Assembly: GCA_019694595.1 (NCBI GenBank)
Contig: JAIBBQ010000035.1
Location: 1 to 41,196, forward strand
Reading direction: 5' to 3'
DNA: 41,196 bases
From: Myxococcaceae bacterium
GTDB taxonomy: Bacteria; Myxococcota; Myxococcia; Myxococcales; Myxococcaceae
The translations under genes and the position numbers were made by a program. Below, piece by piece: positions 25,464 through 33,156 of this stretch (its first letter is position 1; every line of letters begins with the position of its first letter). The notes under the pieces are model-generated. The model ran no database searches and had not been told where the DNA came from. It saw only the letters and a program-made list of their open reading frames with translations.

Positions 25464-26516
25464 TCAGTGGCGGCGGATCTCCGGCACCACCACCGGCGCC
25501 GGCTCGCGGCGGATCGGCAGCTCCGGGCCGCCCGCGGGGTGCCACGGCAGCGGCTGGAAGGTGAGCCCCGCGCGGCGCTGCGACTCCGCGTCCAAGATGG
25601 CGAGCTTCTCCCTCGCTTCCTTCGCCGCCTTGGGGTCGCGATCCGCGCCCGAGGTCGCCTCGGTCAGCACTTCCTTCCACTTCGCGGTCTCGCTCTTCAG
25701 GGCCTCGTCCGAGCCCAGGTGCACCTTCAGCGCGTACTTGGGGTCGCTGCTCTTCTCGAGGCTCTTGCGCACCGCGAGCTCCGCCTCGATGGCGCGCGCC
25801 TTCGCCTGGTCGTTCGCCGCCTCCACCTTGTCCCGCGACGGCCCGCTCGACGCGTCCTTCGCCTTCGCCTGCAGCCGCTTGAGCTCCGCCTCGAGCTGCT
25901 TCGCGTTCGGCTGGCTGCGGATGCCGTCCTTGAAGGCCTTCATTTCCTCCGGCGTCACCGGCTTGGTCTGGGGGAACGACTCCAGCCGGTCGTTCAGCGC
26001 CGCCTCGCGGTCGCGCGTGGCGAGCTCGCTGGTCGCCGCGGCGATGGCCTTGCGCGCCTCGGCCGCCTTCTTGGGGTCCTGCGCCGCGCCGGTGGTCGCT
26101 TCCTGGAGGCGCTCCTGCTGCCGCGCGAGCTCCTTCTTCAGGTCGGCGGTGTCCAGGCGGTGGTACTTGCCCGCGGTGCTGTTCCCCAGCTTCTTGCGCG
26201 TCGCTTCCTCGGCGGCGATCAGCTTGAGCTGCTCGCGCGAACGCTTGGCGACCTCCGGGCTCTTGTGCGGGCCGCTCTCCGCGTCCTTCACCCGCGCCTC
26301 GAGGTACTTCTTGAGCTCCGCGAGCGCCTTGGGCGTCTTGCCGCGCAGGTTGTATTCGAACTGCGCCGCCGAATCCTTGTCGCCCGTCTTCGGCTCGAAG
26401 CCCGGCTCGTAGCTGCCGTCGGTGGGCGGGAAGAGCCGGCTGCGGTCGAAGATGGGCGGCGTCTGCCCAGGGTTCTCGGGGGCGCGGAAGTTCGAAGAGG
26501 CAGCGGCGGTCTTCAT
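25464..26516 (-). CDS. Hypothetical repeat-containing coiled-coil protein
   Basis: A 350-aa highly charged protein with a good ribosome site (AGGAG, 8 bases before the ATG). No signal peptide or membrane helix. After a Pro-rich N-terminus (about 40 residues) it is mostly helical, with four copies of a degenerate helix-SG-helix unit centred on DAESGP (79-83), EATTGA (139-144), DASSGP (221-226) and EATSGA (286-291), each followed by a D/K-rich helix with AR/EA patterns (DPKKAAEARKAIAA and DPKAAKEAREKLAI in copies 2 and 4). The C-terminus is Pro-rich. Not recognised. A structural or secreted-effector role is possible but unsupported. Confidence 0.7.
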   Translation of the reverse strand: MKTAAASSNFRAPENPGQTPPIFDRSRLFPPTDGSYEPGFEPKTGDKDSAAQFEYNLRGKTPKALAELKKYLEARVKDAESGPHKSPEVAKRSREQLKLIAAEEATRKKLGNSTAGKYHRLDTADLKKELARQQERLQEATTGAAQDPKKAAEARKAIAAATSELATRDREAALNDRLESFPQTKPVTPEEMKAFKDGIRSQPNAKQLEAELKRLQAKAKDASSGPSRDKVEAANDQAKARAIEAELAVRKSLEKSSDPKYALKVHLGSDEALKSETAKWKEVLTEATSGADRDPKAAKEAREKLAILDAESQRRAGLTFQPLPWHPAGGPELPIRREPAPVVVPEIRRH

Positions 26517-26762
26517 CGGTCACTCCTGGGTTTCGGATGGAACGGCTGATCCGACCTTGAGCAAGCGACGTGCGCGGCCAACTCCTCACTTTCTCGACTT
26601 CTGGACTGTCGTCTCGCGTGGACAGGCGAGGGCCCAGATGACAGGTGGGTGTTTCAGCGCTCGAAGCGCACGCCCCTGTGCAGTGGAGATGACGACACGC
26701 CGCCGCGACGCAGCGGGCAGGTGACAGTGGAGGGGGAACCCGCTCCTGCCGAACATCACCGC
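26517..26762. promoter_or_regulatory. Divergent intergenic region
   Basis: This 246-base gap lies between the coiled-coil gene (minus) and the DPBB-like lipoprotein gene (plus), so both promoters should be here. I see no gene, repeat or clear promoter box in it. Confidence 0.3.
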
Positions 26763-27734
26763 ATGGGCACTCGGAGCGAACGCGCCGCGCTGGTGGTGGG
26801 CATCCTCGTCGGCCTCGCCGCGGCGTGCGGCCCGGTCGACTCGATCGGCGGGGGCGACGGCGGAGGAACTCCATCGAGCGGGGGCGGCTCGGGCGCCGAT
26901 GGCGGCGGCACCGCGCTGGCGGCCGGAGGGCAGGGCGGATCCGGCGGAGGCGCCGAGGAACACGGCGGAGGCACCGCTGCACCCGGGGGCGGCACCACCT
27001 CCAGCGGCGGCGGTCTCGTCGACGCCGGCCACTCGGACGCCGGAACCACCGACGCCGGGCACCACGACGCGGGCTCACCGCCGAGCGACGCCGGCGCCCC
27101 CGACGCGGGGTGCGGCCCGTACGCGAGCTACTCCATCTACAACTGCTCCGGCGACGGCAACGCCCGCCTCAAGTGCGCGGGGAACCAGCTGTCCACCCAG
27201 AGCTGCGCCAACGGCTGCCTGCGCGAGCCCACCGGCACCGAAGACGTGTGCATGGGCACCACCACCAGCTTCTCGTGCACCGGCAGCTACGGCACCACCA
27301 AGGCGCGCAACGGCGACTACTTCATCACCGCCTTCGGCTGCTGGAAGGACGCCAACGGCGTGGCCCACGGCGACCCGGGCGACAACTGCATCCCCAGCTG
27401 CCTGTCGACGCTGAAGACCATGGGCCTCTGCCCCGCAGGCGACACCGGCAAGGCCTGCGAGGAACGGCTCACCTGGTACACCGCCGACGCCGCACGCTTC
27501 GGCTGCGGCAACCGGGTGCGCATCGAGAACCCCAAGACGGGCAAGAAGGTCGTCGCGGTGGTCATCGACCTGGGCCCCGCGTGCTTCGTGGAGAACGGCG
27601 TCAACAAGGCCGTGCTCGACACCTCGGGCCGCATCGACCGCCTGCTCTTCGGCGCCGATCAGGGCGCCGTCGACAAGTCGCTGGTGCACGTGGTGGAGGT
27701 CGACCGCGCCACGCCGCTGGGCCCGGTCCCCTGA
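26763..27734 (+). CDS. Lipoprotein with Gly-rich/DAG linker and double-psi-barrel-like C-terminal domain
   Basis: A 323-aa lipoprotein. The ATG at 26763 was chosen because it opens a signal peptide (ALVVGILVGLAAAC, lipidated Cys22). A long linker follows: GGGS/GGGT-type repeats (residues about 30-80), then five or more DAG units. A Cys-rich module (YNCSGDGNARLKCAGNQLS ... CANGC) comes next. The last ~110 residues resemble a double-psi beta-barrel (RlpA/expansin-like): VRIENPKTGKKVVAVVIDLGP, VLDTSGRIDRLLFG and VHVVEV. Such domains bind or modify cell-wall glycans. Presumably exposed on the envelope. Function is inference. Confidence 0.75.
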   Translation: MGTRSERAALVVGILVGLAAACGPVDSIGGGDGGGTPSSGGGSGADGGGTALAAGGQGGSGGGAEEHGGGTAAPGGGTTSSGGGLVDAGHSDAGTTDAGHHDAGSPPSDAGAPDAGCGPYASYSIYNCSGDGNARLKCAGNQLSTQSCANGCLREPTGTEDVCMGTTTSFSCTGSYGTTKARNGDYFITAFGCWKDANGVAHGDPGDNCIPSCLSTLKTMGLCPAGDTGKACEERLTWYTADAARFGCGNRVRIENPKTGKKVVAVVIDLGPACFVENGVNKAVLDTSGRIDRLLFGADQGAVDKSLVHVVEVDRATPLGPVP

Positions 27735-27759
27735 TGGGCGAGAACCGCGCGAGGCGTCT

Positions 27760-28764
27760 TCAGCCCTTGATGTGCACGTGCCCCACCAGCAGCGGGTGGT
27801 CGGAGGCGTAGCGGACGCGCTTGCTGTGGTCGCGCATGAAGTCGGTGAACTTCACCGCCGGCGAGCCGTACATGTGGTCGATGCCCGCCGGGCGCCCGTC
27901 GCTCGCCGCGTGCAGGTTGGAGCCCGCCGCCACGTGCTGGTTCGCTTCCGTGGTCTCGTTGAAGTCGCCGGTGAAGAGCACCGGCAGGCCGGTGGTCTGC
28001 TCCATGCGCTTCGCCTCCGCGAGCTCGATGGCGGTCGCCTTGTCCCGGTACGCCTCCTGGTTGTGGAAGCGCTTGGTGTCGGCCGGGTTGTGCACGTTCA
28101 TCATCACCACTTCCTGCCCGGTGTCCTTGTCGCGCAGGGTGACCACCGGCATCTTCCGCATGTTGCCGTTGAAGTACGGCACGTCGATGGTGTGTGCCTC
28201 GACCAGGTCGTACTTCTCCTTGTTCCAGGCGATGGAGTTCTCGGTGTCGCGCTTGCCGAGCTTGAAGCCCGGGTAGACGCCGTACTTGCCGTCGGTCAGC
28301 TTCATGAACTCCTTGAGCTGCGGCGCCTGCATCTCCTGGAAGCCGATGACGTCGAGCTTCTGCTTCTTGATCTCCTTCACCGCCGCCTTCATCCGCGGAA
28401 TGGCGCCCGGCTGATCCGGGTGCTCGCCGCCCGGCGTGGTGTGGCTCGCGCCCAGCACGTTGAAGCTGCCGAGATTGAGGTCGGTGCCGCCCGTCGTGCC
28501 GTCGCCCGCTCCGCCGGCGTGGTGGCCGCCGTGGCCCGCATGGTGGTGGTGGTGGTGGTGCTTGTCCGAAGGCTGCGTGTCCTGCGGCGAGTGGGTGAAG
28601 GGCTGCGCGTCGGGCGGCGCCGCGGTGAAGCCGTCGGTCGCCCACGGGGTGAGCGTCGTCTCGCCCTGGTGGGGCTGCCGGGGACCGAGGTTCGCCGAGT
28701 CCGCCGCCACGCGACCGGACTGGTGGGCAGGCGAGTTGCGGTGCGGCGCGAGAGGTCGGGTCAT
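27760..28764 (-). CDS. Endonuclease/exonuclease/phosphatase (EEP)-family hydrolase with polyhistidine tract
   Basis: A 334-aa protein whose C-terminal ~240 residues carry EEP motifs in order: LGSFNVLG (Asn), DVIGFQEMQ (metal Glu), MNVHNPAD, FTGDFNETTE (Asp/Asn) and ASDHPLLVG (catalytic Asp-His). This superfamily includes DNase I, sphingomyelinases and inositol-phosphatases; the substrate cannot be told. The N-terminal ~85 residues are Pro/Gln-rich, disordered, and contain seven consecutive His (69-75) plus HGGHH. No signal peptide is evident and no Shine-Dalgarno is seen before the ATG. Convergent with the DPBB-like lipoprotein gene, 25 bases apart. Confidence 0.8.
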   Translation of the reverse strand: MTRPLAPHRNSPAHQSGRVAADSANLGPRQPHQGETTLTPWATDGFTAAPPDAQPFTHSPQDTQPSDKHHHHHHHAGHGGHHAGGAGDGTTGGTDLNLGSFNVLGASHTTPGGEHPDQPGAIPRMKAAVKEIKKQKLDVIGFQEMQAPQLKEFMKLTDGKYGVYPGFKLGKRDTENSIAWNKEKYDLVEAHTIDVPYFNGNMRKMPVVTLRDKDTGQEVVMMNVHNPADTKRFHNQEAYRDKATAIELAEAKRMEQTTGLPVLFTGDFNETTEANQHVAAGSNLHAASDGRPAGIDHMYGSPAVKFTDFMRDHSKRVRYASDHPLLVGHVHIKG

Positions 28765-29048
28765 GGAGAGGGGTGCGGCGCAGGGAGCGAGGAGCAGCGG
28801 ACTGAAGGGATTCTCGCTTTCTGAAACGGCTGGGTTTCACCCCGCTCTGCGGGTAGCCCTTACAGTGTCCTCTCCCGAGGGACAGCCGGAGCGGTCGCAC
28901 CGAAAGCGCCCTCATCTCGCGCTGATGTCCGCCGAGGGCCTCCGCGTGCAGCCGGCTGAGCCAGCGTCTGCCGCGGTGCGGCACGCACACCCGGAACGGC
29001 GTGGATCCGCCCTTCACAGGCCTGCGCCCGCGCTATACGCCTTGGGCC
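28765..29048. promoter_or_regulatory. Divergent intergenic region between EEP and aconitase-type genes
   Basis: This 284-base gap separates divergent genes. No conserved small gene was recognised. A possible sigma-70-like promoter for the plus-strand operon lies at its right end and is listed separately. Confidence 0.35.
29013..29039 (+). promoter_or_regulatory. Possible promoter of the aconitase-type operon
   Basis: TTCACA (29013-29018) and TATACG (29034-29039) are separated by 15 bases, short of the ideal 17 but standing out in GC-rich DNA. A start of transcription near 29046 would put the ATG at 29049 almost at the 5' end of the mRNA; the downstream ATG (29073) would then have a ~26-base leader. 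Confidence 0.3.
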
Positions 29049-31025
29049 ATGGGTTCCCCGACTCGCACGCCGATGACGCTGACGCAGAAGATCCTCGCCC
29101 ACCACGCCCGGGGCCTCACCCGGCCGTACGTGCAGGCCGGCGACATCCTGCAGATCGCCGTCGACTGGACCATCGCCTCCGAGCTCGCCTGGAACGGCAT
29201 GGATCGCACCTACGCGCTCCTCGGCCGCCCGAAGATCCACGACGCCGACCGCTTCTTCCTCGCCGTCGACCACACGGTGGACCCGGTCACCCTCGCGAAC
29301 GACCCCCGCGCCCGCAAGCTCGCCCAGCTGTCCCGCGACTTCGCCGGCGAGGCCAAGCTCAAGCACTTCTACGACTCCAACGTCACCATCCTGCACACCA
29401 AGTTCTACCGGGACCTCGTGCAGCCCGGTCAGGTCGTGCTCGGCGCCGACTCCCACACCAGCTCGCACGGCGGCCTGGGCGCGTTCTCCATCGGCCTCGG
29501 CGGCGCCGACATCACCGCCGCCATGGTGCTCGGCCAGTCGTGGATCGAGGTCCCCGAGGCCATCGCCGTCGACTACGCCGGCGAGCTGCCCTTCGGCATC
29601 GGCGGCAAGGACGTCATCCTCAAGACCCTCGGCGACCTCGGCCGCAACACCGTCGCCATGGAGCGCACCGTCGAGTACCGCGGCGAGGCCACCCGCAAGT
29701 GGTCCACCGACGTGCGCTTCACCATCGCCAACATGACCGCCGAGTTCGGCGGCCTCAACGGCATCTTCGAGGCCGACGGCACCGTCGCCGCCTGGCTGGA
29801 GACCCGCAAGAGCGAGAACCAGGGCGCGCTCTACTTCCGCGCCGACGACGACGCGCCGTACGTCGCCCGCTACCGCATCGACCTGTCCAAGCTCGGGCCG
29901 CTCATCGCCAAGCCCTTCTCGCCCGACAACGTGCACCCGGTGGAACAGGTGCTGGGCCTCGGCATCCAGGGCTGTTTCATCGGCGCCTGCACCACCACCG
30001 AAGAAGAGCTGGTGCTCGGCGCGCTCGTCCTCGAGCAGGCCTTCAAGGACAAGCCCGCGCGTCCCGCCCACCCCAAGCTCCTCGTCGTTCCCGGCGACCT
30101 CTCCATCCAGGAACGCATGCGCCAGGGCGGCCTGTGGCAGCACTACGAGAAGGCGGGCTTCCGCATCGGGCCCCCGGGCTGCTCGATGTGCCTCGGCGTC
30201 GCCAGCGAGAAGGCGAGCCCCGGCGAGACCTGGCTCAGCTCGCAGAACCGCAACTTCGAGAACCGCATGGGCCAGGGCTCCTTCGCCCACCTCGCGTCCG
30301 CCGCGACCGTCGCCGCGTCCTCGGTGGACATGAAGGTGCAGGACCCGCGGCAGTTCCTGTCGCGCATCGACCAGGGCCGCTACGAGAAGCTCCTCTTCCG
30401 CGACTCCAGGAAGCCGCTGCCCGAGGTGCGCACCCGCGAGCCCGAGGTCGCCGTCGCCGGCGCCAAGGCCCAGGGCAAGGCGCAGGGCGCCGCCCAGACC
30501 GCCCGCATCGAAGGCAAGGTGCAGCGCTTCGCCGACGCGGTGGACACCGACGCCATCATCCCCGGGCAGTTCTGCCACCTCACCTCGCTCGAGGAGCTGG
30601 GCGCCAAGGCCTTCCACTTCGTGCGCCCCGAGTTCCCCGCCAAGGCCAAGGCCGGCGCCACCATCATCGTCGCCGGTGAAGGCTGGGGCTCGGGCAGCTC
30701 GCGCGAGCAGGCGGTGTGGGCGCTCCAGGGCGCCGGCATCCAGGCGGTCATCGCCCGCAGCTACGCCTTCATCCACAAGCGCAACCTGGTGAACGAGGCG
30801 CTGCCGTACCTCGTGGTGCGCGACGACGCCTTCTTCGCCCTCGCGAAGGACGACGAGGCCGTGGCCGTCGACCTCGCCAAGGGCCAGGTCACCCACCTCG
30901 CCTCCGGCAAGACCTTCACCGCCGAGTCGCCCAGCGCCATCGTCCAGGCGCTGCGCTCCGAAGGCGGCCTGGTGCCCGCGGTGAAGCGGCACGGGCCCAA
31001 GGTCTTCGAGGCGCTGTCGGCCTGA
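29049..31025 (+). CDS. Aconitase-superfamily dehydratase, fused large and small (LeuC-LeuD-type) domains
   Basis: 658 aa from ATG 29049 (ATG 29073, giving MTLTQKILAHHARG, matches LeuC-like starts better). The large domain has LGADSHTSSHGGLGAFSIGLGG and the three [4Fe-4S] ligands Cys314 (IGACTTT), Cys378 and Cys381 (GCSMC). A linker rich in Lys/Gln/Ala leads to a swivel domain with DTDAIIPGQF and the substrate-binding GSGSSREQ loop (about 547-554). Isopropylmalate isomerase is usually two proteins in bacteria; here both are one chain, as in aconitases. Likely reaction: dehydration-rehydration of isopropylmalate, homocitrate or a similar hydroxy acid. An HMGL synthase gene 2 kb downstream supports a chain-elongation role. 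Confidence 0.88.
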   Translation: MGSPTRTPMTLTQKILAHHARGLTRPYVQAGDILQIAVDWTIASELAWNGMDRTYALLGRPKIHDADRFFLAVDHTVDPVTLANDPRARKLAQLSRDFAGEAKLKHFYDSNVTILHTKFYRDLVQPGQVVLGADSHTSSHGGLGAFSIGLGGADITAAMVLGQSWIEVPEAIAVDYAGELPFGIGGKDVILKTLGDLGRNTVAMERTVEYRGEATRKWSTDVRFTIANMTAEFGGLNGIFEADGTVAAWLETRKSENQGALYFRADDDAPYVARYRIDLSKLGPLIAKPFSPDNVHPVEQVLGLGIQGCFIGACTTTEEELVLGALVLEQAFKDKPARPAHPKLLVVPGDLSIQERMRQGGLWQHYEKAGFRIGPPGCSMCLGVASEKASPGETWLSSQNRNFENRMGQGSFAHLASAATVAASSVDMKVQDPRQFLSRIDQGRYEKLLFRDSRKPLPEVRTREPEVAVAGAKAQGKAQGAAQTARIEGKVQRFADAVDTDAIIPGQFCHLTSLEELGAKAFHFVRPEFPAKAKAGATIIVAGEGWGSGSSREQAVWALQGAGIQAVIARSYAFIHKRNLVNEALPYLVVRDDAFFALAKDDEAVAVDLAKGQVTHLASGKTFTAESPSAIVQALRSEGGLVPAVKRHGPKVFEALSA

Positions 31026-31026
31026 C

Positions 31027-31671
31027 GTGACGCTCGGCGACGTCCTCGAGGTGCTGGCGCTCCTCGCGCTCGCGGGGTTCGTCCTGCGCTTTCACCTGTG
31101 GCGTGCGCTCCTCGTGCTGCGCCCCGCGTCGATGCACCTCGAGGCCGACGCCCCCGCGGATCAGCTCAAGCTGCCTTCGGAGCTCACCGTGCTCGGCACC
31201 GGGCTGCTCAAGCTCGGCTTCGTGCCGCTGGGCAGCCACCTCGAGAAGGCCCGCTTCGGGCCCGAACAGGTGAGCTACGACTTCGCGCACGCCGAGACCG
31301 GCACCTACGCCACGCTCTACCTGGGCCCGTCCGACATCGGCCGCCTCTACTTCCTCACCGCCGTGCAGGGCGGGAAGCTGGTGCTCACCGCCAACCACCG
31401 CAGGCCGTCACGCGAGGTGCCCGGGCAGTACCTGTCCGGCAGCCTCGAGCACCTGCCGGTGGAGCGGGTCTTCAAGGCCCACGCCCGCCGCGCGCAGGAG
31501 CTCGGGCCCTTCGACGGCGCGCCCACCCTCGAAGGTCGCGTCGCGCTCGGGACCCGCTGGTTCGAAGGGCCCGGCGCCGCCGAGGTGCGCGCCATTCACG
31601 CGCTTGGGCTGTTGTGGACCGCGGGCACTGTTGGCATGGTCCTCGCCGCGTTGCTGGGCCGCCGCGGCTGA
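31027..31671 (+). CDS. Hypothetical membrane protein
   Basis: A 214-aa protein with GTG start 1 base after the preceding stop, so probably in the same operon. It has a hydrophobic helix at the N-terminus (VLEVLALLALAGFVLRF) and another at the C-terminus (LLWTAGTVGMVLAALLG), with a soluble middle of about 155 residues between. No family recognised. Confidence 0.65.
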   Translation: MTLGDVLEVLALLALAGFVLRFHLWRALLVLRPASMHLEADAPADQLKLPSELTVLGTGLLKLGFVPLGSHLEKARFGPEQVSYDFAHAETGTYATLYLGPSDIGRLYFLTAVQGGKLVLTANHRRPSREVPGQYLSGSLEHLPVERVFKAHARRAQELGPFDGAPTLEGRVALGTRWFEGPGAAEVRAIHALGLLWTAGTVGMVLAALLGRRG

Positions 31672-31692
31672 TCCGAAATCCTCCACCAGTGC

Positions 31693-31698
31693 AAGGAG
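31693..31698 (+). promoter_or_regulatory. Ribosome binding site of the thiolase gene
   Basis: AAGGAG lies 4 bases before the ATG at 31703. It fixes that ATG over upstream in-frame starts, which would add a non-thiolase N-terminus. Confidence 0.7.
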
Positions 31699-31702
31699 CA
31701 AC

Positions 31703-32899
31703 ATGAAGAGCGCGTCGAAGCACGAAGAGATCTGGTTCCTGTCCGGCAAGCGCACCCCGTTCGGCACCTTCGGTGGCGCGCTGAAGGACCTCTCGGCCAC
31801 CGACCTCGCGGTGGAGTCCGCCAAGGCCGCCTTGAAGGCCGCCAACCTCTCGCCCGAAGACGTGCAGCACGTCGTCTACGGCAACGTGATGCAGACCAGC
31901 GCCGACGCCATCTACCTGCCGCGCCACGTGGGCCTGAAGTCGGGCGTGCCCGTCGCGGTGGGCGCGCTCGGCGTCAACCGCCTCTGCGGCTCGGGCTTCC
32001 AGGCCTTCGCCACCGCCGCCGAGCTCATGCTCACCGAGCAGGCGAGCGTGGTGCTCGCCGGCGGCACCGAGTCGATGTCCCAGGCGCCTCACCTCATCCG
32101 TGGCGCGCGCTGGGGCATCCCGCTCGGCAAGGGCGGCCTCGAGGACATGCTGTGGTCGGGCCTGTCCGACACCTACGCCGGCATCCCCATGGGCATGACG
32201 GCCGAGAACCTCGCCGAGCAGTACAAGATCTCCCAAGCCGAGGTCGACGAGTTCTCCGTCTCGTCCCAGAAGCGCTTCGCCGCCGCGCAGGAAGGCGGCC
32301 GCTTCGACGCCGAGCTCTCGCCCGTCGAGCTCAAGACCAGGAAGGGCGTCACCCTCTTCGCCAAGGACGAGCACAACCGCCCCGACACCACCGTCGAAGG
32401 CTTCGCCAAGCTCCCCAAGGCCTTCAAGAAGGACGGCGTCATTCACCCCGGCGCCGCCAGCGGCATCTGCGACGGCGCCGCCAGCGCGGTGCTCGCCACC
32501 CGCTCGTGGGCCGAGAAGAAGGGCCTCAAGCCCATCGGCAAGCTGATCAACTGGGCGTCTGCCGGCTGCGACCCCAAGGTCATGGGCATCGGCCCCGCCC
32601 CCGCCATCCGCAAGCTCCTCGAGCGCGCGGAGTTCAAGCTCGGCGACGCCGACCTGGTCGAGGTCAACGAGGCCTTCGCGCCCCAGTACCTCGCGGTGGA
32701 GAAGGAGCTCGGCCTCGACCGTCAGAAGACCAACGTCGACGGCGGCGCCATCGCCGTGGGCCACCCCCTGGGGGCCTCCGGCGCGCGGATCACCATTCAC
32801 CTCCTGCACGAACTCAAGCGCCGCGGTGCCCGGTACGGCATCGGCAGCGCCTGCATCGGCGGCGGTCAGGGCATCGCAGTACTGGTGGAAGCGGTCTGA
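31703..32899 (+). CDS. Acetyl-CoA acetyltransferase / beta-ketothiolase
   Basis: A 398-aa thiolase of normal length. The nucleophile is Cys95 in NRLCGSGFQA; the other active-site residues are His354 in AVGHPLGASGAR and Cys384 in GSACIGGGQG, with the NEAFAPQ loop in place. It condenses two acyl-CoAs or cleaves a 3-ketoacyl-CoA. Sequence does not separate the biosynthetic (acetoacetyl-CoA) from the degradative (FadA) type with certainty; the full set of motifs near the C-terminus and length fit the acetyl-CoA acetyltransferase class. Start supported by AAGGAG. Confidence 0.94.
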   Translation: MKSASKHEEIWFLSGKRTPFGTFGGALKDLSATDLAVESAKAALKAANLSPEDVQHVVYGNVMQTSADAIYLPRHVGLKSGVPVAVGALGVNRLCGSGFQAFATAAELMLTEQASVVLAGGTESMSQAPHLIRGARWGIPLGKGGLEDMLWSGLSDTYAGIPMGMTAENLAEQYKISQAEVDEFSVSSQKRFAAAQEGGRFDAELSPVELKTRKGVTLFAKDEHNRPDTTVEGFAKLPKAFKKDGVIHPGAASGICDGAASAVLATRSWAEKKGLKPIGKLINWASAGCDPKVMGIGPAPAIRKLLERAEFKLGDADLVEVNEAFAPQYLAVEKELGLDRQKTNVDGGAIAVGHPLGASGARITIHLLHELKRRGARYGIGSACIGGGQGIAVLVEAV

Positions 32900-32919
32900 A
32901 AGGAGCTAATGGGCTGCCC

Positions 32920-33156
32920 ATGAGTGACACCACCGACGCCAAGAGCATCCCGGACCCGAAAGAGGCCCGCGAGAAGGCGAAGCAGATCGCCGAAGCGCGC
33001 CGCGCCGAGCTGCGGAACAAGAAGCGCAAGTGCGCACTGTGCGGGCTCGAGGAGTCCGACAAGACGCCGTTCTTCGCCCACCCCGACGGCATCGGCCCCA
33101 CCTGCCGCGAGCCCACGCTCTGCGAGCACTACCGCCAAGGCCCCCGCTTTCGATGA
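32920..33156 (+). CDS. Small CxxC zinc-binding-like protein
   Basis: A 78-aa protein between the thiolase and HMGL genes. A charged helix (residues about 12-36, many Lys/Arg/Glu) is followed by CALCGLEESDKTPFF, then C and C in GPTCREPTLCEHY: a C-x2-C ... C-x5-C set able to hold zinc. A Shine-Dalgarno-like AGGAG lies 14 bases before the ATG, rather far. Its stop overlaps the next start (ATGA), so it is coupled to the HMGL gene. No function recognised. Confidence 0.65.
   Translation: MSDTTDAKSIPDPKEAREKAKQIAEARRAELRNKKRKCALCGLEESDKTPFFAHPDGIGPTCREPTLCEHYRQGPRFR

Noticed and set aside
24892-27078. A minus-strand frame extending the 800-aa lipoprotein upstream to 27078
   Set aside because: The extension runs antisense or out of frame through other genes and is Arg/Pro/Gly-rich; the ATG at 24891 opens a proper lipoprotein signal.
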